The notes under the pieces are model-generated. The model had not been told where the DNA came from. It did not search any database and worked only from the letters and a program-made list of their open reading frames with translations. A DNA stretch of 64,000 bases from positions 18,162,320 to 18,226,319 of the forward strand of contig ML681998.1 in NCBI GenBank assembly GCA_007922195.1, given 5' to 3'. Below are positions 23,321 to 32,949 of this stretch, in pieces (the stretch's first letter is position 1; every line of letters starts with the position of its first letter). Source of the DNA: Podocnemis expansa. Lineage: Eukaryota; Chordata; Testudines; Podocnemididae. The position numbers and the translations under genes are program-made.

Positions 23321-24012
23321 TAACAGCTAAAGATTGCTTAAGCCCTGAAGCGCGAGCTTTTACATCCCTTCCTAGCCTTTAAAAAATATTTACTATTATA
23401 ACTCTGGTTATTCATTTTAGTAATAAAAATGTCCAGTACCTCTTTGAATCTTGCTAAATTCTTGACCCTATGGTTGTATTATTGCTGTCAGTTCTGAGAC
23501 TTCACATCTGTTCTGGTTCAGTTGTTTTACATTGCAATGTGTGGAAAGTCCTTAAACAAAGGGTTTACTGTTTTCAGACAGTGTCCAAGAAACAGTCTCC
23601 CACACAAAAAAATACCTTGCCTCAGAGAAATCCCAACCCCTTTAGGATGTGTCAAACGTTGAAATCTTCCTACTGAAGGGATTGCTTCCATTAAAGAGTT
23701 ACGGAAAATTTTTACTTGAAAATTGTTTAAGTTTTGGAGACTACACTCTGAAGAGTTCTTGATACAAAAATGTAGTATCACAAATGCTCTCATCTTTTAG
23801 GAAGGCTCTCTGTTTCCCATCTCTGAAGCAATCCTGTTGATGAATGGGAATACTATTCTCCCTTCTTACACTTTCTAGAATGGCACATTTTAAAAATCAC
23901 TTACTAGATTTTATTGAAACTGATACAGACAAGACATTACATAATATGAGCTTTTGCCAAAAAACAAGCCAGTCAAAAGCTAACTGAGCTGATTTAAAAA
24001 AAAAAACCAAAC

Positions 24013-24016
<4 letters not shown>

Positions 24017-24052
<36 letters not shown>
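24017..24052. repeat. (CA)18 microsatellite
   Basis: Eighteen uninterrupted CA units are followed by 'gagaaaat'. Confidence 0.95.
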
Positions 24053-24055
<3 letters not shown>

Positions 24056-24395
24056 AAAATGTGGCTTTTAAAGTTTAAAATGTGATCAGTCCAACCTGGT
24101 TTCAGATTGACCAAAAGCACCAAAACACTGTAAGAGATAGCTCCTCTTGTTGGATTCCAAGGGCAAATGAAGGCAGAAGTATTTGAATCTAAAACTCAAA
24201 AACCTTTGTGAGAATTTAAGGTCAATATTGTAGACTTCAGCACTTGTCCTGCAAATACTTACACATACTCAACATCAAGATCCAACAGTCTATTGAATTC
24301 AATGGAACTGCTTGCATGTTTAAAGTTAAAGCACATACAAAAATGTTTGTGAAATGGTAGCCATAAAAGATTTTCATATAGAGTTTAGATTAGAC

Positions 24396-24602
24396 CAGGG
24401 GTCTCAAACTCAAACCACCACAAGGGCCGCACAAGGACTAGCGAAGGGCCACATAAGGACTAATACTTTAGTCCGAGGGATGCACCACCGAAACCTTTTC
24501 ATACAACGATATTGCAAATATTGGTAACAGTGTCATTGTGGGCTGCAGGAAATAGCTTTAGGGGCCACATGCAGCCCACGGGCCATGTGTTTGAGACCCC
24601 TG
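24396..24602. mobile_element. short non-autonomous hAT element with perfect 8-bp duplication
   Basis: The left terminus 'caggggtctcaaactc' and the right terminus 'gtgtttgagacccctg' are inverted repeats with the CAGGGG ends typical of hAT elements. The flanking octamers at 24388-24395 and 24603-24610 are identical (gattagac). The 207-bp body carries no frame. It contains 'agggccgcacaagg' and 'gcccacgggccatgtg', as in many 'ghost' hAT MITEs of amniotes. Confidence 0.9.
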
Positions 24603-24610
24603 GATTAGAC

Positions 24611-25829
24611 ACTGGGCTTTACTATATAACCCAACCCCATCCACATCTCCTCAGCTCCCTCTGTCCCTAGCTTCCACTCCAGCTCCCCAACCTCCTCCAT
24701 CCCTCCCCAGCCCCCATTCTAGCCCTTCATTGTACCCTCCGCCACTACCCAACCCCTTCCCAGTCTCCTTGTCCACGTGCTCCCCTCCACCCTTTCCCAG
24801 CCCCCCAACTCCTTCCATCCCCACACAGCCCCCCAGCCTGACCTCTTGTTCCAGCAACTTGCACCAGACCCAACCATCCCCAGCTCTAGCTGCAAAGTTG
24901 ATACCAGCAGAAGGAAAGCCAAAGCCCCTCCATGCAGGATGGAGACAGATCAAAGGAGACAGTGATGAAATTTTCACCAGCCCCAAGCCCACTTGAAAAC
25001 AGCAGGTCCCAGCCTGCCTGGCCCCTGTTCTTCAAACCCTCAGCCCCAGCACAAGGCAGCCAGCCCAGCCCAGGCCAAGAGTGGCAGGCAGGTGCTGCTC
25101 TGTGACCCTCCAGCTGTTGCGGGATCTCACAGGACAGAGGTTGCGAACTTAAGAGTAGCTGCAGCTAGGTGCCAATTGCGCTCCCCCTCAGACCTAGGAT
25201 AGCATCACCCCAGGCAGGATCTCCCAGCAGTGCAGCTTAAACACCTTCAGCCCCACTGCCCATCCATGGGGCTCAGGGGTGCCCTCTCTTCCCCATGCCC
25301 CCCAGTCAGCTGGCCTCTCGTGACCAAGTTGCTGCACCTAGTATGCAGCCACCTCTCCCCAGATGTAATGCTGCAGAGTCCGGTGCCTGCCTGGAGAGGT
25401 GAGGACCCCAACGCCTGTGTCTATGTCTGGCCTCCCAGGAGCTCTCTCTGTATGGCAGAGACTGGTGGGGGTCCTGCTTCACTGCTAATAGCCATTCTGT
25501 GGGCTCCCCTCCTAGGGGAGGATCACACTGTGTCTCCCACTAGAAACCTTGCCCACCTCCCAGTGGAGGATCACAGAGGAAACACGTGCACCCCTGCCAA
25601 CTGCACTGCCTGGCCCTGGCTCCAGGCTCGGCTCCCTCAGTCCCAGCAGCTTCCTCAAGTCCCCTGGACATCCTCTCTCCTGGCTCCCTGTCCCCAGCTC
25701 CCTCAGGGCCACCTACCCAGCCACCAGAACTGCTCACACTCTGCACACTCAGGGCAGGAGATTTTAAGTTCCCCAGCACAGCTCCCCTTCTGGCTGCCTA
25801 GGTGTCACAGCTATGCATGTGCCAGTGAG
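24611..25829. other. C-rich DNA, probably inner part of a GC-rich hAT-like element
   Basis: The stretch is strongly C-rich on the plus strand, with many 'ccagc' and 'ccctcc' words. The open frames, up to 200 codons, are Pro- and Ser-rich, overlap on both strands and lack domains; I read them as composition artefacts. Its right boundary merges into the terminus at 26050, so it may be the body of one element whose left end I could not find. Confidence 0.4.
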
Positions 25830-26050
25830 TGAGGGCACACATTAGCTTACAGGGAGCATTGCTTTGTATGTGCTCAGGAGCTGAGCTTTTCTTGGCAGGC
25901 TCCAGTCTCCCTGGTGCCAGCAGCCAGGGCAGGGTGGAACGCGGTGCTCTGCCTCGTTGTTCTATTTCTAGGAGCCCTGGAACACCGTCCCCTAAAATTT
26001 GTGGGCCTCAGAATGGCATTCCAGTGCCTTCCCCCTTACTTTAACCCCTG
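25830..26050 (-). mobile_element. GC-rich hAT-like element terminus, copy 2
   Basis: The right end 'ccttactttaacccctg' matches the inverted terminus of the family at 30310. The preceding 'gtgggcctcagaatggcatt' and 'aggagccctggaacacc' match, in reverse, the first 200 bp of that copy. The left end was not located, so no duplication could be tested. Confidence 0.55.
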
Positions 26051-26059
26051 AACAAAACC

Positions 26060-27835
26060 AAGTATAGTCTGACACTAAGACTGTGTCTAACTATAATTAT
26101 TGAAGCCATTAACTGAAGAGGTACACTTTCACACATTTGCCACTTTCCAGTGCAGACTTGATGACATCTTTTAGATCCTGTATTAGGCATTTGCTAACTC
26201 ATGGTGCTGCTTATATAGTACCAACTGCTGCTCAAGACAGCTGTTGCCAGAAAACAACTTTGATCTACTTAATCACTGACTTACATGAATATTTCTGTAG
26301 AGCATACCAGTCTCCTTTATTAATGTTTCCATGGGTCTGCCAACTGGACTGTACTTTATATTTATTGTTAGTATTTAGTCAATCACGGATGAGAAATGAT
26401 TATGGAAGAAAAAAATCCCCACAAATGGATTTACACAAATTTAATGTAATTAGAATCTAAAAATCTAATTAACCAAATCTAGTGTTATTAGAATCTAATT
26501 AGAACATATTTTTTTATAAAGTCATGCAAGTGCTATAATATTTTAGGGCATCAGTCAACTCTGAATGAAGTCAATGCCAGTCTCTTGACATCAGTATGAG
26601 CTGGATCAGGTCCTGAAGGATAACAAATACTGTACAATATTTGAAATAAAAGGTATGGAAAATATTTATAAAAAAATGAAAGATTACACAACACTTAATT
26701 ATCTCAAAATGTGTCCAGTTGCACAAAGATTTTGTTAATACACTGAACTTCAAAAATGTTGAACAAAATTTGGCCTGTTTGAGTGAGAAATATAGTTTGA
26801 TACAAGAGAGCATGACTCTTGTACAGTTTTAAATGAAAAAGATCAGTTGGCCAAAACTGCAAATTAAGACAGAAATTAGAAAGCTTAAAGCTACGAAAAC
26901 TGAAAAAATGTTTCATGTGAATTTCCATAAGTTATGAATATGGCACTCTCTAGTTTGGTAACAGCTTGATTTAGATTATCTAAGGAAGTGCAAGGTACAC
27001 AAAATTCACCATTAATGTCCCCAAATAAGTTTAAAGACTTTGAAAGCTAGAAATAACTACTTGATGCTTCATAACTGACATTACAATGTACTCCAGAGGA
27101 TTTTGACCTTTTATTGGTACCATGTATATTATAATGAAAAATAAACACCTGTTTATTTTTCATTATAATAATTTTTATAATATATATTACCTACACAAAG
27201 TGTTGAAACTAATTGCCAGGATCTTGAGGCCTGCAACTAATTTTGAATATATATTTACATATTATTTTCTCTTGGCTTTTCAGATTCTATAGGAAATTAT
27301 TGTTAAAAAAATCAAAGATAAATGCTTTCAATCATAAAATGTGGTTGTACTTTTACATGCCTTTTACTGATGATCAGAAATGGCATTGTTGGCTTTACCA
27401 AGATGGATACATCTGCAGTGAATTCACTGCGTCTTCACTCTGAAGTTATAGGAGAAGGGCAATTATAGACTACTTTTCCAGACTCTATAACCTATACATT
27501 GGGCACCTGTCCAAAAACAAGCCCATGTTTTAAAAGTAGTCAATAAGCCCTATGAATGCTTCACAAAAATAAGGAACAAAATGAACATAATACTGTATAA
27601 ACGTGTCTTACTCCTCTTGAAAATAAGGCTACTCAAAAACTGATTTTTGTTTTCTGACCTACTGTATAATTTTCAAACTATGGCCTTACTACTCACATAA
27701 GTATTAGATACTTGCTTCACTGTTATTTAATTTATCCAAGCTGATAAGGACTGGGGGAGATGAATACAAATTTGGAAAGCTCTGCTCTGTTTTCTTCACA
27801 AGCAGAATGCCAATATCAAATAAAAGAGTTTTAAG
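26060..27835. other. AT-rich DNA with one perfect palindrome
   Basis: No gene is supported and base composition is AT-rich throughout. The palindrome at 27127-27170 is listed separately. Confidence 0.4.
27127..27170. repeat. perfect 21-bp inverted repeat with 2-bp spacer
   Basis: The arm at 27127-27147 (begins 'tattataatg', ends 'ataaaca') is the exact reverse complement of 27150-27170. Only CC separates the arms. The arms are very AT-rich, so cruciform extrusion would be easy. No transposon termini are evident around it. Confidence 0.9.
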
Positions 27836-28427
27836 GTGCCTTGTTGTGACAAGGAGCATGTTCCACCACTAGATGGGAGCCTCCAGGCAGTGTTATTGGG
27901 GAATTTAGTACAAGTGGTCTCCATCCTCAGCTCATGCTCTCACTTCACAGGCTACTAGGTCCTCTGGCTCAGTACCTATGGCCACTTGGCCTTCCAATTG
28001 AGTACTACTTTCCATTCACACCAGTTCCATGGACAATCCTACACCTTTGTCCCAGCCACTATTCAAGTTTTCAATGGCCTGGGAGTCCAGTCCCACCCAG
28101 GCACTCTGGGGGACTGGGGAGGAACCCAGGCCCACCCATTTCTCCAGGCACTAGCCCAAGGACCCTATGTACTATTACTCTGTCACCAGTGCTGCCACCT
28201 CCCTCCAGTCACAGTCTGTTCCCTGGGCCACTTTCTCCAGGGTCCCAAGTCTCACACACAAACCCTCACCTTGGGCCACTCTTTAAACTGGTCCCAGCTG
28301 CTTCTCTGGAGTCTCAGCTGCTGTCCACGTCGAGCACTGCTCCAGATCTCTGTGGTCATCTGCTCCTTCAGAACCACATCTCAGAGTCACAACACAGTCT
28401 GATCCCAGTGGGTTCCCGCAGCTGCAG

Positions 28428-28430
<3 letters not shown>

Positions 28431-28495
<65 letters not shown>

Positions 28496-28500
28496 TGCGC
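28431..28500. repeat. (GT)n-(GCGT)n microsatellite
   Basis: About 23 GT units are followed by about five GCGT units. Alternating purine-pyrimidine DNA of this length can adopt Z-form. It lies about 140 bp downstream of the minus-strand promoter-like cluster. Confidence 0.93.
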
Positions 28501-28639
28501 GCTCAGGACCTTCTGCTGCTAACAGCTCCCAGAGGTGCCCTGTGAGCTCTTCAGGATGCTGGCACCATCAACCAGCCAGCTCTGGAGAATACCTTCTTCT
28601 CAGAGCTCCTATCCCAGACTGATCTGAGCTGCCGCTGCT

Positions 28640-28705
28640 GCTTCCCTTTATACTGGGTTGCTGGCTCCTGATTGGCTCAGCAGCCCTGCCATCTGATTGG
28701 CTGCT
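28640..28705 (-). promoter_or_regulatory. CCAAT-CCAAT-TATA promoter-like cluster
   Basis: Read on the minus strand, two 'agccaatcag' boxes (about 28692-28701 and 28669-28678) lie upstream of 'cagtataaaggga' (about 28645-28657). The CCAAT-to-TATA spacing is about 20-40 bp, shorter than usual. Transcription would run left from about 28620. Such a compact cluster is typical of LTR promoters, but it could also be fortuitous. Confidence 0.45.
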
Positions 28706-28760
28706 GCCCTCAGGCCCTTTTTAACCTCTTCAGAATCAGTGCAGGGCAACCACCCAATCA

Positions 28761-29030
28761 CACCTATTGAAAAAAATGATATACAACATATCAAATTTTT
28801 AGACTGTTGTGAGCCAAGGTGTACTATGGAGAATTTCTGGGTTGATCAATTTTTGATCAATAAGCAGGAAATTTTGTGTATTTTCATTCAGTAATAATGC
28901 CATTTCTGTTTCTCATGACCACACTGTAAGGAGCAAAGTAACAAGACAATTCATAACTGCTGCAGTGGCCCTGCCAGAACACATAATCTGAAATGTTGAA
29001 TGTCAAAACCACAATCATTATTGTCCTGAC
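28761..29030. other. AT-rich DNA, nothing recognised
   Basis: No frame or repeat end was seen. Confidence 0.35.
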
Positions 29031-29034
29031 AGTG

Positions 29035-29140
29035 CAATTTAGGAGTCAGACTTTAAAACCTGGAAAGTGAGAGAGTTCTAATCCCTCTTGTATCAGACTT
29101 GGTGTGTGACTTTGAACAAAATCTCTTAGCATCTCTGGAC
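29035..29140 (+). repeat. MIR-type SINE fragment
   Basis: The order of 'gagtcagactttaaaacctgg', 'gttctaatccct' and 'tgtgtgactttgaacaaa', then 'tctcttagcatctctg', follows the MIR core sequence with scattered substitutions. The fragment lacks clear tRNA A and B boxes, and the ends are approximate. Confidence 0.6.
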
Positions 29141-29616
29141 AAAATTCAGCTCCAGATTAAGTACGTACAACTGTAGTGAAGGCAACATACCAGCATTTAA
29201 TGATTCCCTCCTGCATTTTTTCCTCCAGTATTTGCTCATTCACTTACTAGCCTTGGGTTTTCTTTCTTTTTTCTCTTCTAGCACCACCAACCAAGAGCTC
29301 CTCAAGAATTTCACCCCCACATGCTGATCTTTTTCTCAAGTATTTCATTTTTACCACAGCCCTCCTGCACAGCACCTTCATGATGTATGTCTATGTATGT
29401 CTGTCCCTCTTTTACACAATCGTCTACTCACACACATATATGCTCCCCCAGACACACATGTTTTACCATCTCACCTCATTACTGTTAGAAGTCCAGCCAG
29501 AAAGGAGGAAGAAGCCTCAGGATTCTAACCTCCTTCCCTGGCCTGGCTGGAGAAAGTAGTAAAGCAAAAGTCTCACCTCTTTCCAAGTGTCAAAGGTGGA
29601 GCAAGAACAGAGTGAC

Positions 29617-29785
29617 AGGTTACACCCAAAATTTAGGTCAATCTAGCTACATTGCTCATGGGGTGTGAAAAACCCATACCTCTGAGAGATGTAGTTATGC
29701 CAACCTAAGCTCCCATGTAGACACTGCTAAACTGATGGAAGAATCCTTCTGTCAAACTACCTACTGCCTCCCAAGGCAGAACCGC
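29617..29785. mobile_element. MITE of the 'ggtgtgaaaaa..cca' type, copy 1
   Basis: The words 'ggggtgtgaaaaac', 'gtagttatgccaacctaa', 'cccatgtagacactgct' and 'ctgatggaagaat' recur in the same order at 46805-47045. Both copies look like a Harbinger-type MITE family with GTAGAC-containing ends. Termini are not defined here and no frame is present. Confidence 0.55.
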
Positions 29786-30227
29786 CTTTTCCAAGGTGGG
29801 GGTGTGTGGTGGGAGAGTGGGGCAACCGCCCTGGGCCCTTCAGTTCTGCAGGCCCTATGCTACCCTGCTTCAAGCACGGGGCCCATGCCATGCCCCTCCC
29901 TTTATGTGCTGCTCCCTGCCCACCCTGCTGCCTTCTGCAGCAAGTAGAGGAGGAGTGGGAGCACAGGGTTCAGCCGCTGGAAAATCCAGAGTCTTTAGAG
30001 AAAACCCATAGTTTTTGCAGCCATAATACTGGAGTAAGGGATGTGGTGGAGGAAAGAAGGGGTTGGACAGTGCAGATAGCAGCAGTGATGGACCAGAGGA
30101 GGCTCACAGGTGCTTGCTGTTAAAACTCTACTAGAAAGAAGCACGAGACCAAAAGTGGAACACTATGCTTCTCTGGTCTCCCACATTTGCTGCTGCCCCC
30201 TTCCTAGAGGTATCAGCTACTTCATCT
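29786..30227. other. GC-rich patch and unique DNA
   Basis: About 29795-29990 is GC-rich ('gtggggcaaccgccctgggc') with low-complexity overlapping frames. No gene is supported. Confidence 0.35.
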
Positions 30228-30290
30228 CTTATGCGATAAATAAATTTGTTAGTCTTTAAAAGTGCCACAGGACTCCTTTTTTGTTTTACT
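30228..30290. repeat. fold-back repeat right arm (copy 2)
   Basis: The sequence 'aataaatttgttagtcttta' followed by 'agtgccacaggactcc' matches the right arm of the element at 7105-7690. It abuts the hAT-like element 20 bp further on. Confidence 0.65.
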
Positions 30291-30309
30291 TCAGCTCTGT
30301 CAGTGCTCT

Positions 30310-30981
30310 TAGGGGTTAAAGTAAGCTGGAATGCAGTGGAACGCTGTTGCGGGGCTCGCTGTTTTTAGGGTCTCAGCGTTCCAGGCTCCTTAAAAACAGA
30401 AAATGGTGCCAGAACGCTGCATTCCAGGGCCCACCATTTAAAAATAGCAGGCCCTGGACTGCAATGTTCTGGTTCCATTTTCTATTTGTAGGGGCTCAAA
30501 TGCTGGGCCCCTAAAAATAGCAGGCTCTGGAATGGCATTTTGCTGCATTCTGGCAGGCAGGGGGCAGGGGCATTACTGGGTAGGGCCCCACCCCCAGCTC
30601 ACGCCTGGCCCCAAACCCCTCCTTTTCTAGGTCCCGCCCCAACTTGGGGCCTGCCCCCCCCCCAGCCGATCCCAGGCCACACTGCCCCCCCCCCGACGAG
30701 GGACCTGACATCTTCTCCGCAGCCATGCTGCTGCCCCAACCCGGAGCCTACCGCCCCTACCTCCCCACCTGTGCTGCTGCTGGTAAGTTCTGGGGTGGCC
30801 CAGCTTGCGCTGCGGAGGTATTGGGGGCAGAGGGTGGATTTTGGGGACAGGGGAATAGATATTGGGGGCAATAGCTGGGGTGCTTGAAGGGGACCCGGAC
30901 ATGCGGGGGGGCACCCTTGTGGGAAGGGGGCCTGCTCGATTAGGAGGGTTCAGGGCCCACCAAATTATACTTTATCCTCTG
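30310..30981 (+). mobile_element. GC-rich hAT-like element, reference copy
   Basis: This is the best-defined copy in the window. The left end is 'taggggttaaagtaa' and the right end is 'attatactttatcctctg'. The flanking octamers agtgctct (30302-30309) and ggtgctct (30982-30989) agree at 7 of 8 positions, supporting an 8-bp hAT-type duplication. The first 240 bp repeat the word 'cccctaaaaatagcaggc' in direct and inverted forms. The middle is C-rich, and the right part has 'gtggattttggggacagggg'. Overlapping Pro- and Gly-rich frames are not genes. Relatives lie at 8477-9616, 25830-26050 and the split copy 48298-57311. Confidence 0.75.
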
Positions 30982-30989
30982 GGTGCTCT

Positions 30990-31798
30990 CTCTGACAAGT
31001 ATGCTCTAGCTAGCCCTTTGTAGTCAGAGGGTTATGTTAACACCACCTAAGTGCTAAGAATGCTTGGTTTAGTCATTGTATACAGATGGGTCATGATGCA
31101 AATATCACAGTGAAATTCCTGACTGTCACACCAGATTGTTCTAAAGCACCCTGTGCTACCTTCAGATGACCAGCTGACTTCCCAGCTGATAAAGCTACAG
31201 TGTCATTGACATGAATAGTTTTAAATGGCAGAGCACATTCTAAAATGAAAATGAACCTTAACCTAATATTGGAAGAAAAATGCAAAATGTAGACCACACA
31301 GTGGACAAAAAGCCATGGAGGAAAAGAATTCCAAGGATGAAAATGCATAGCAACCTCACAACAGTCTCTATTAAATTATGGTGTATGCCATTTACCATTT
31401 AATAACTACATAAAGCCAAAGACAAGCAGGGCCATAACTAGAATGGGGTGACTGGGGCTTTGCCCTGGGCACTGTATTGAGTGGCTCCATTTGACTGCTT
31501 GATTGAGGGCTGCGTGTTCCATGCTGCTTGCTATGGTGTGCTCCAGGCGCCAAAATACCTAGTTCCAGTACTCAAGACAAGTGCCACAATGAGAAAGATT
31601 GCTCAAAGAGTTCATCCAAAAACCAAAGCTAAATGAATATTCATTTTCTGTATCCTGGAAAAAAAACCCAGCATGTTCTTGGCTGGAGACTTCTTGATAG
31701 GAGATTTGTTGCAAGTCAAAATGCAGTTGATGTGTAGCATGAGAAGATCATTCTACTCACTAAGAGGCAGAAACAGAGCAGCTTATTGTACAATTTCC
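30990..31798. other. non-coding interval
   Basis: The stretch is mixed composition without recognisable termini or domain-bearing frames. Confidence 0.35.
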
Positions 31799-31965
31799 CA
31801 AAAGGTAGCCATGTTAGTCTAGTTCAGCAAAACAAACAAGGACTCCTGTGGCACTCAAAGACTAACAAATTTATTAATTGCATGAGGTTTCATGGGAGAA
31901 AATCCTAGTTTGTTAATAAATGCATTTATTGGTCTTTAAATGCCACAGGACTTCTTGTTTATATT
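31799..31965. repeat. fold-back repeat, uninterrupted copy 3
   Basis: The left arm runs from 'aaaggtagccatgttagtct' to 'actaacaaatttatta'. The right arm 'taataaatgcatttattggt' to 'cacaggacttcttgttt' is its inverse. The centre is 'gcatgaggtttcatgggag'. This copy shows the undisturbed form of the element interrupted at 7254. Confidence 0.7.
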
Positions 31966-31969
31966 GTAC

Positions 31970-32761
31970 AATGTTCAGTTGGCTTTTCTGATGAGACAAT
32001 AAGCTCCATCTCTCTAACTATGTGGTTAGGACCTAAAAGTATTCTAATTCGCTACTTTTCCACCAACTCATGTCAAAAAGAAAAACCCTATACAGGGTTC
32101 ATGCCCACACAGCTGGAATGTCCTGGGAGACTCCCAGGCAACCTCGGGTCACCACACAAGACATACCAGAAGGCAGAAGAAAGGACTTCTGAGAAAACAC
32201 AGTTGAGAAGTTCTCAATAAGAAGTTCTTTAATATCTGCCCCTCTCTGGCATAAGGGACAGGAGCTAGATCATGATGGAGACAGAGGGACTAATATCAGA
32301 TGTATTTTAAAAGATTGTTTCAGCCACTATTTAGATGGAAACTTTCTCCTGTTTTAAATTACGTTGCTTGAATAAAAGGAGCTGTAGTTAACCTAGACAG
32401 AAACTGAAAAGGAGCATTTTGAATTGTCAAAGCACCAAGTACATTTCAATAGAAATGAAGGCAATGAGGAGAGGGAGGGGCGGAAGGCATGCATCAGCCC
32501 CAGCAAAGCAAATTTCTTCCTATGTGTACTTTGTATAAAAAGAGAAAAGCAAACAGAACTCTTTCCAAAATAAATACCTGAACAAAATAAACACCTCATG
32601 TTAACACATTAAACATAAATAATGAGTAAGGTACAATGAAAAGACTCAATAGCCAGTCACAAGGTCAAGGCAGTTACACAAAAAGCAATTGTTTTTCCTC
32701 TTATACCATTTTCTCTTGAAAGTGCAACCTGACTAAACAATAACACTTGGCACTTCTAAAA
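31970..32761. other. non-coding interval
   Basis: No frame with a domain and no element termini were seen. Confidence 0.35.
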
Positions 32762-32939
32762 CAGTGGTTTCCCACCTTTTGTCATTTGAGGACCCCTTGA
32801 AAATATCAAATGGAAGTGCACACCCCTTTGGAAATCCTACACCTATTCTGCAGACCCTTCAGCGGTTCTCGTTGCCCACTTAGATACACAGTAGTCTGTG
32901 AACCCCAGGGGTCCATGGAGCACAGGTTGAAAGCCACTA
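32762..32939. mobile_element. short non-autonomous hAT element
   Basis: The left terminus 'cagtggtttcccacctttt' and the right terminus 'aggttgaaagccacta' are inverted, as in the many amniote hAT MITEs that begin CAGTGGTTCCC. The flanking octamers ttctaaaa (32754-32761) and ttctaaag (32940-32947) agree at 7 of 8 bases. The element is 178 bp with no frame. Confidence 0.88.
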
Positions 32940-32949
32940 TTCTAAAGAA

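Larger units (their letters stand above)
27838..28760 (-). repeat. possible solo LTR, minus orientation
   Basis: The interval is compositionally distinct (C-rich) between AT-rich flanks. It contains a strong promoter-like cluster near its right side, reading leftward. Long C-rich frames here, up to 203 codons, have no domain and run into the dinucleotide repeat, so I do not call a gene. The LTR idea rests on the promoter arrangement alone; the ends are not defined. Confidence 0.35.

Noticed and set aside
25230..25832. 200-codon open frame on the plus strand
   Set aside because: It lies in C-rich DNA with open frames on both strands and Pro/Ser-rich composition; no domain or splice context supports it.
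27934..28545. 203-codon open frame on the plus strand ending in a Cys-Val repeat
   Set aside because: The tail is simply the GT microsatellite in translation, and the rest lies in a probable LTR with no domain.
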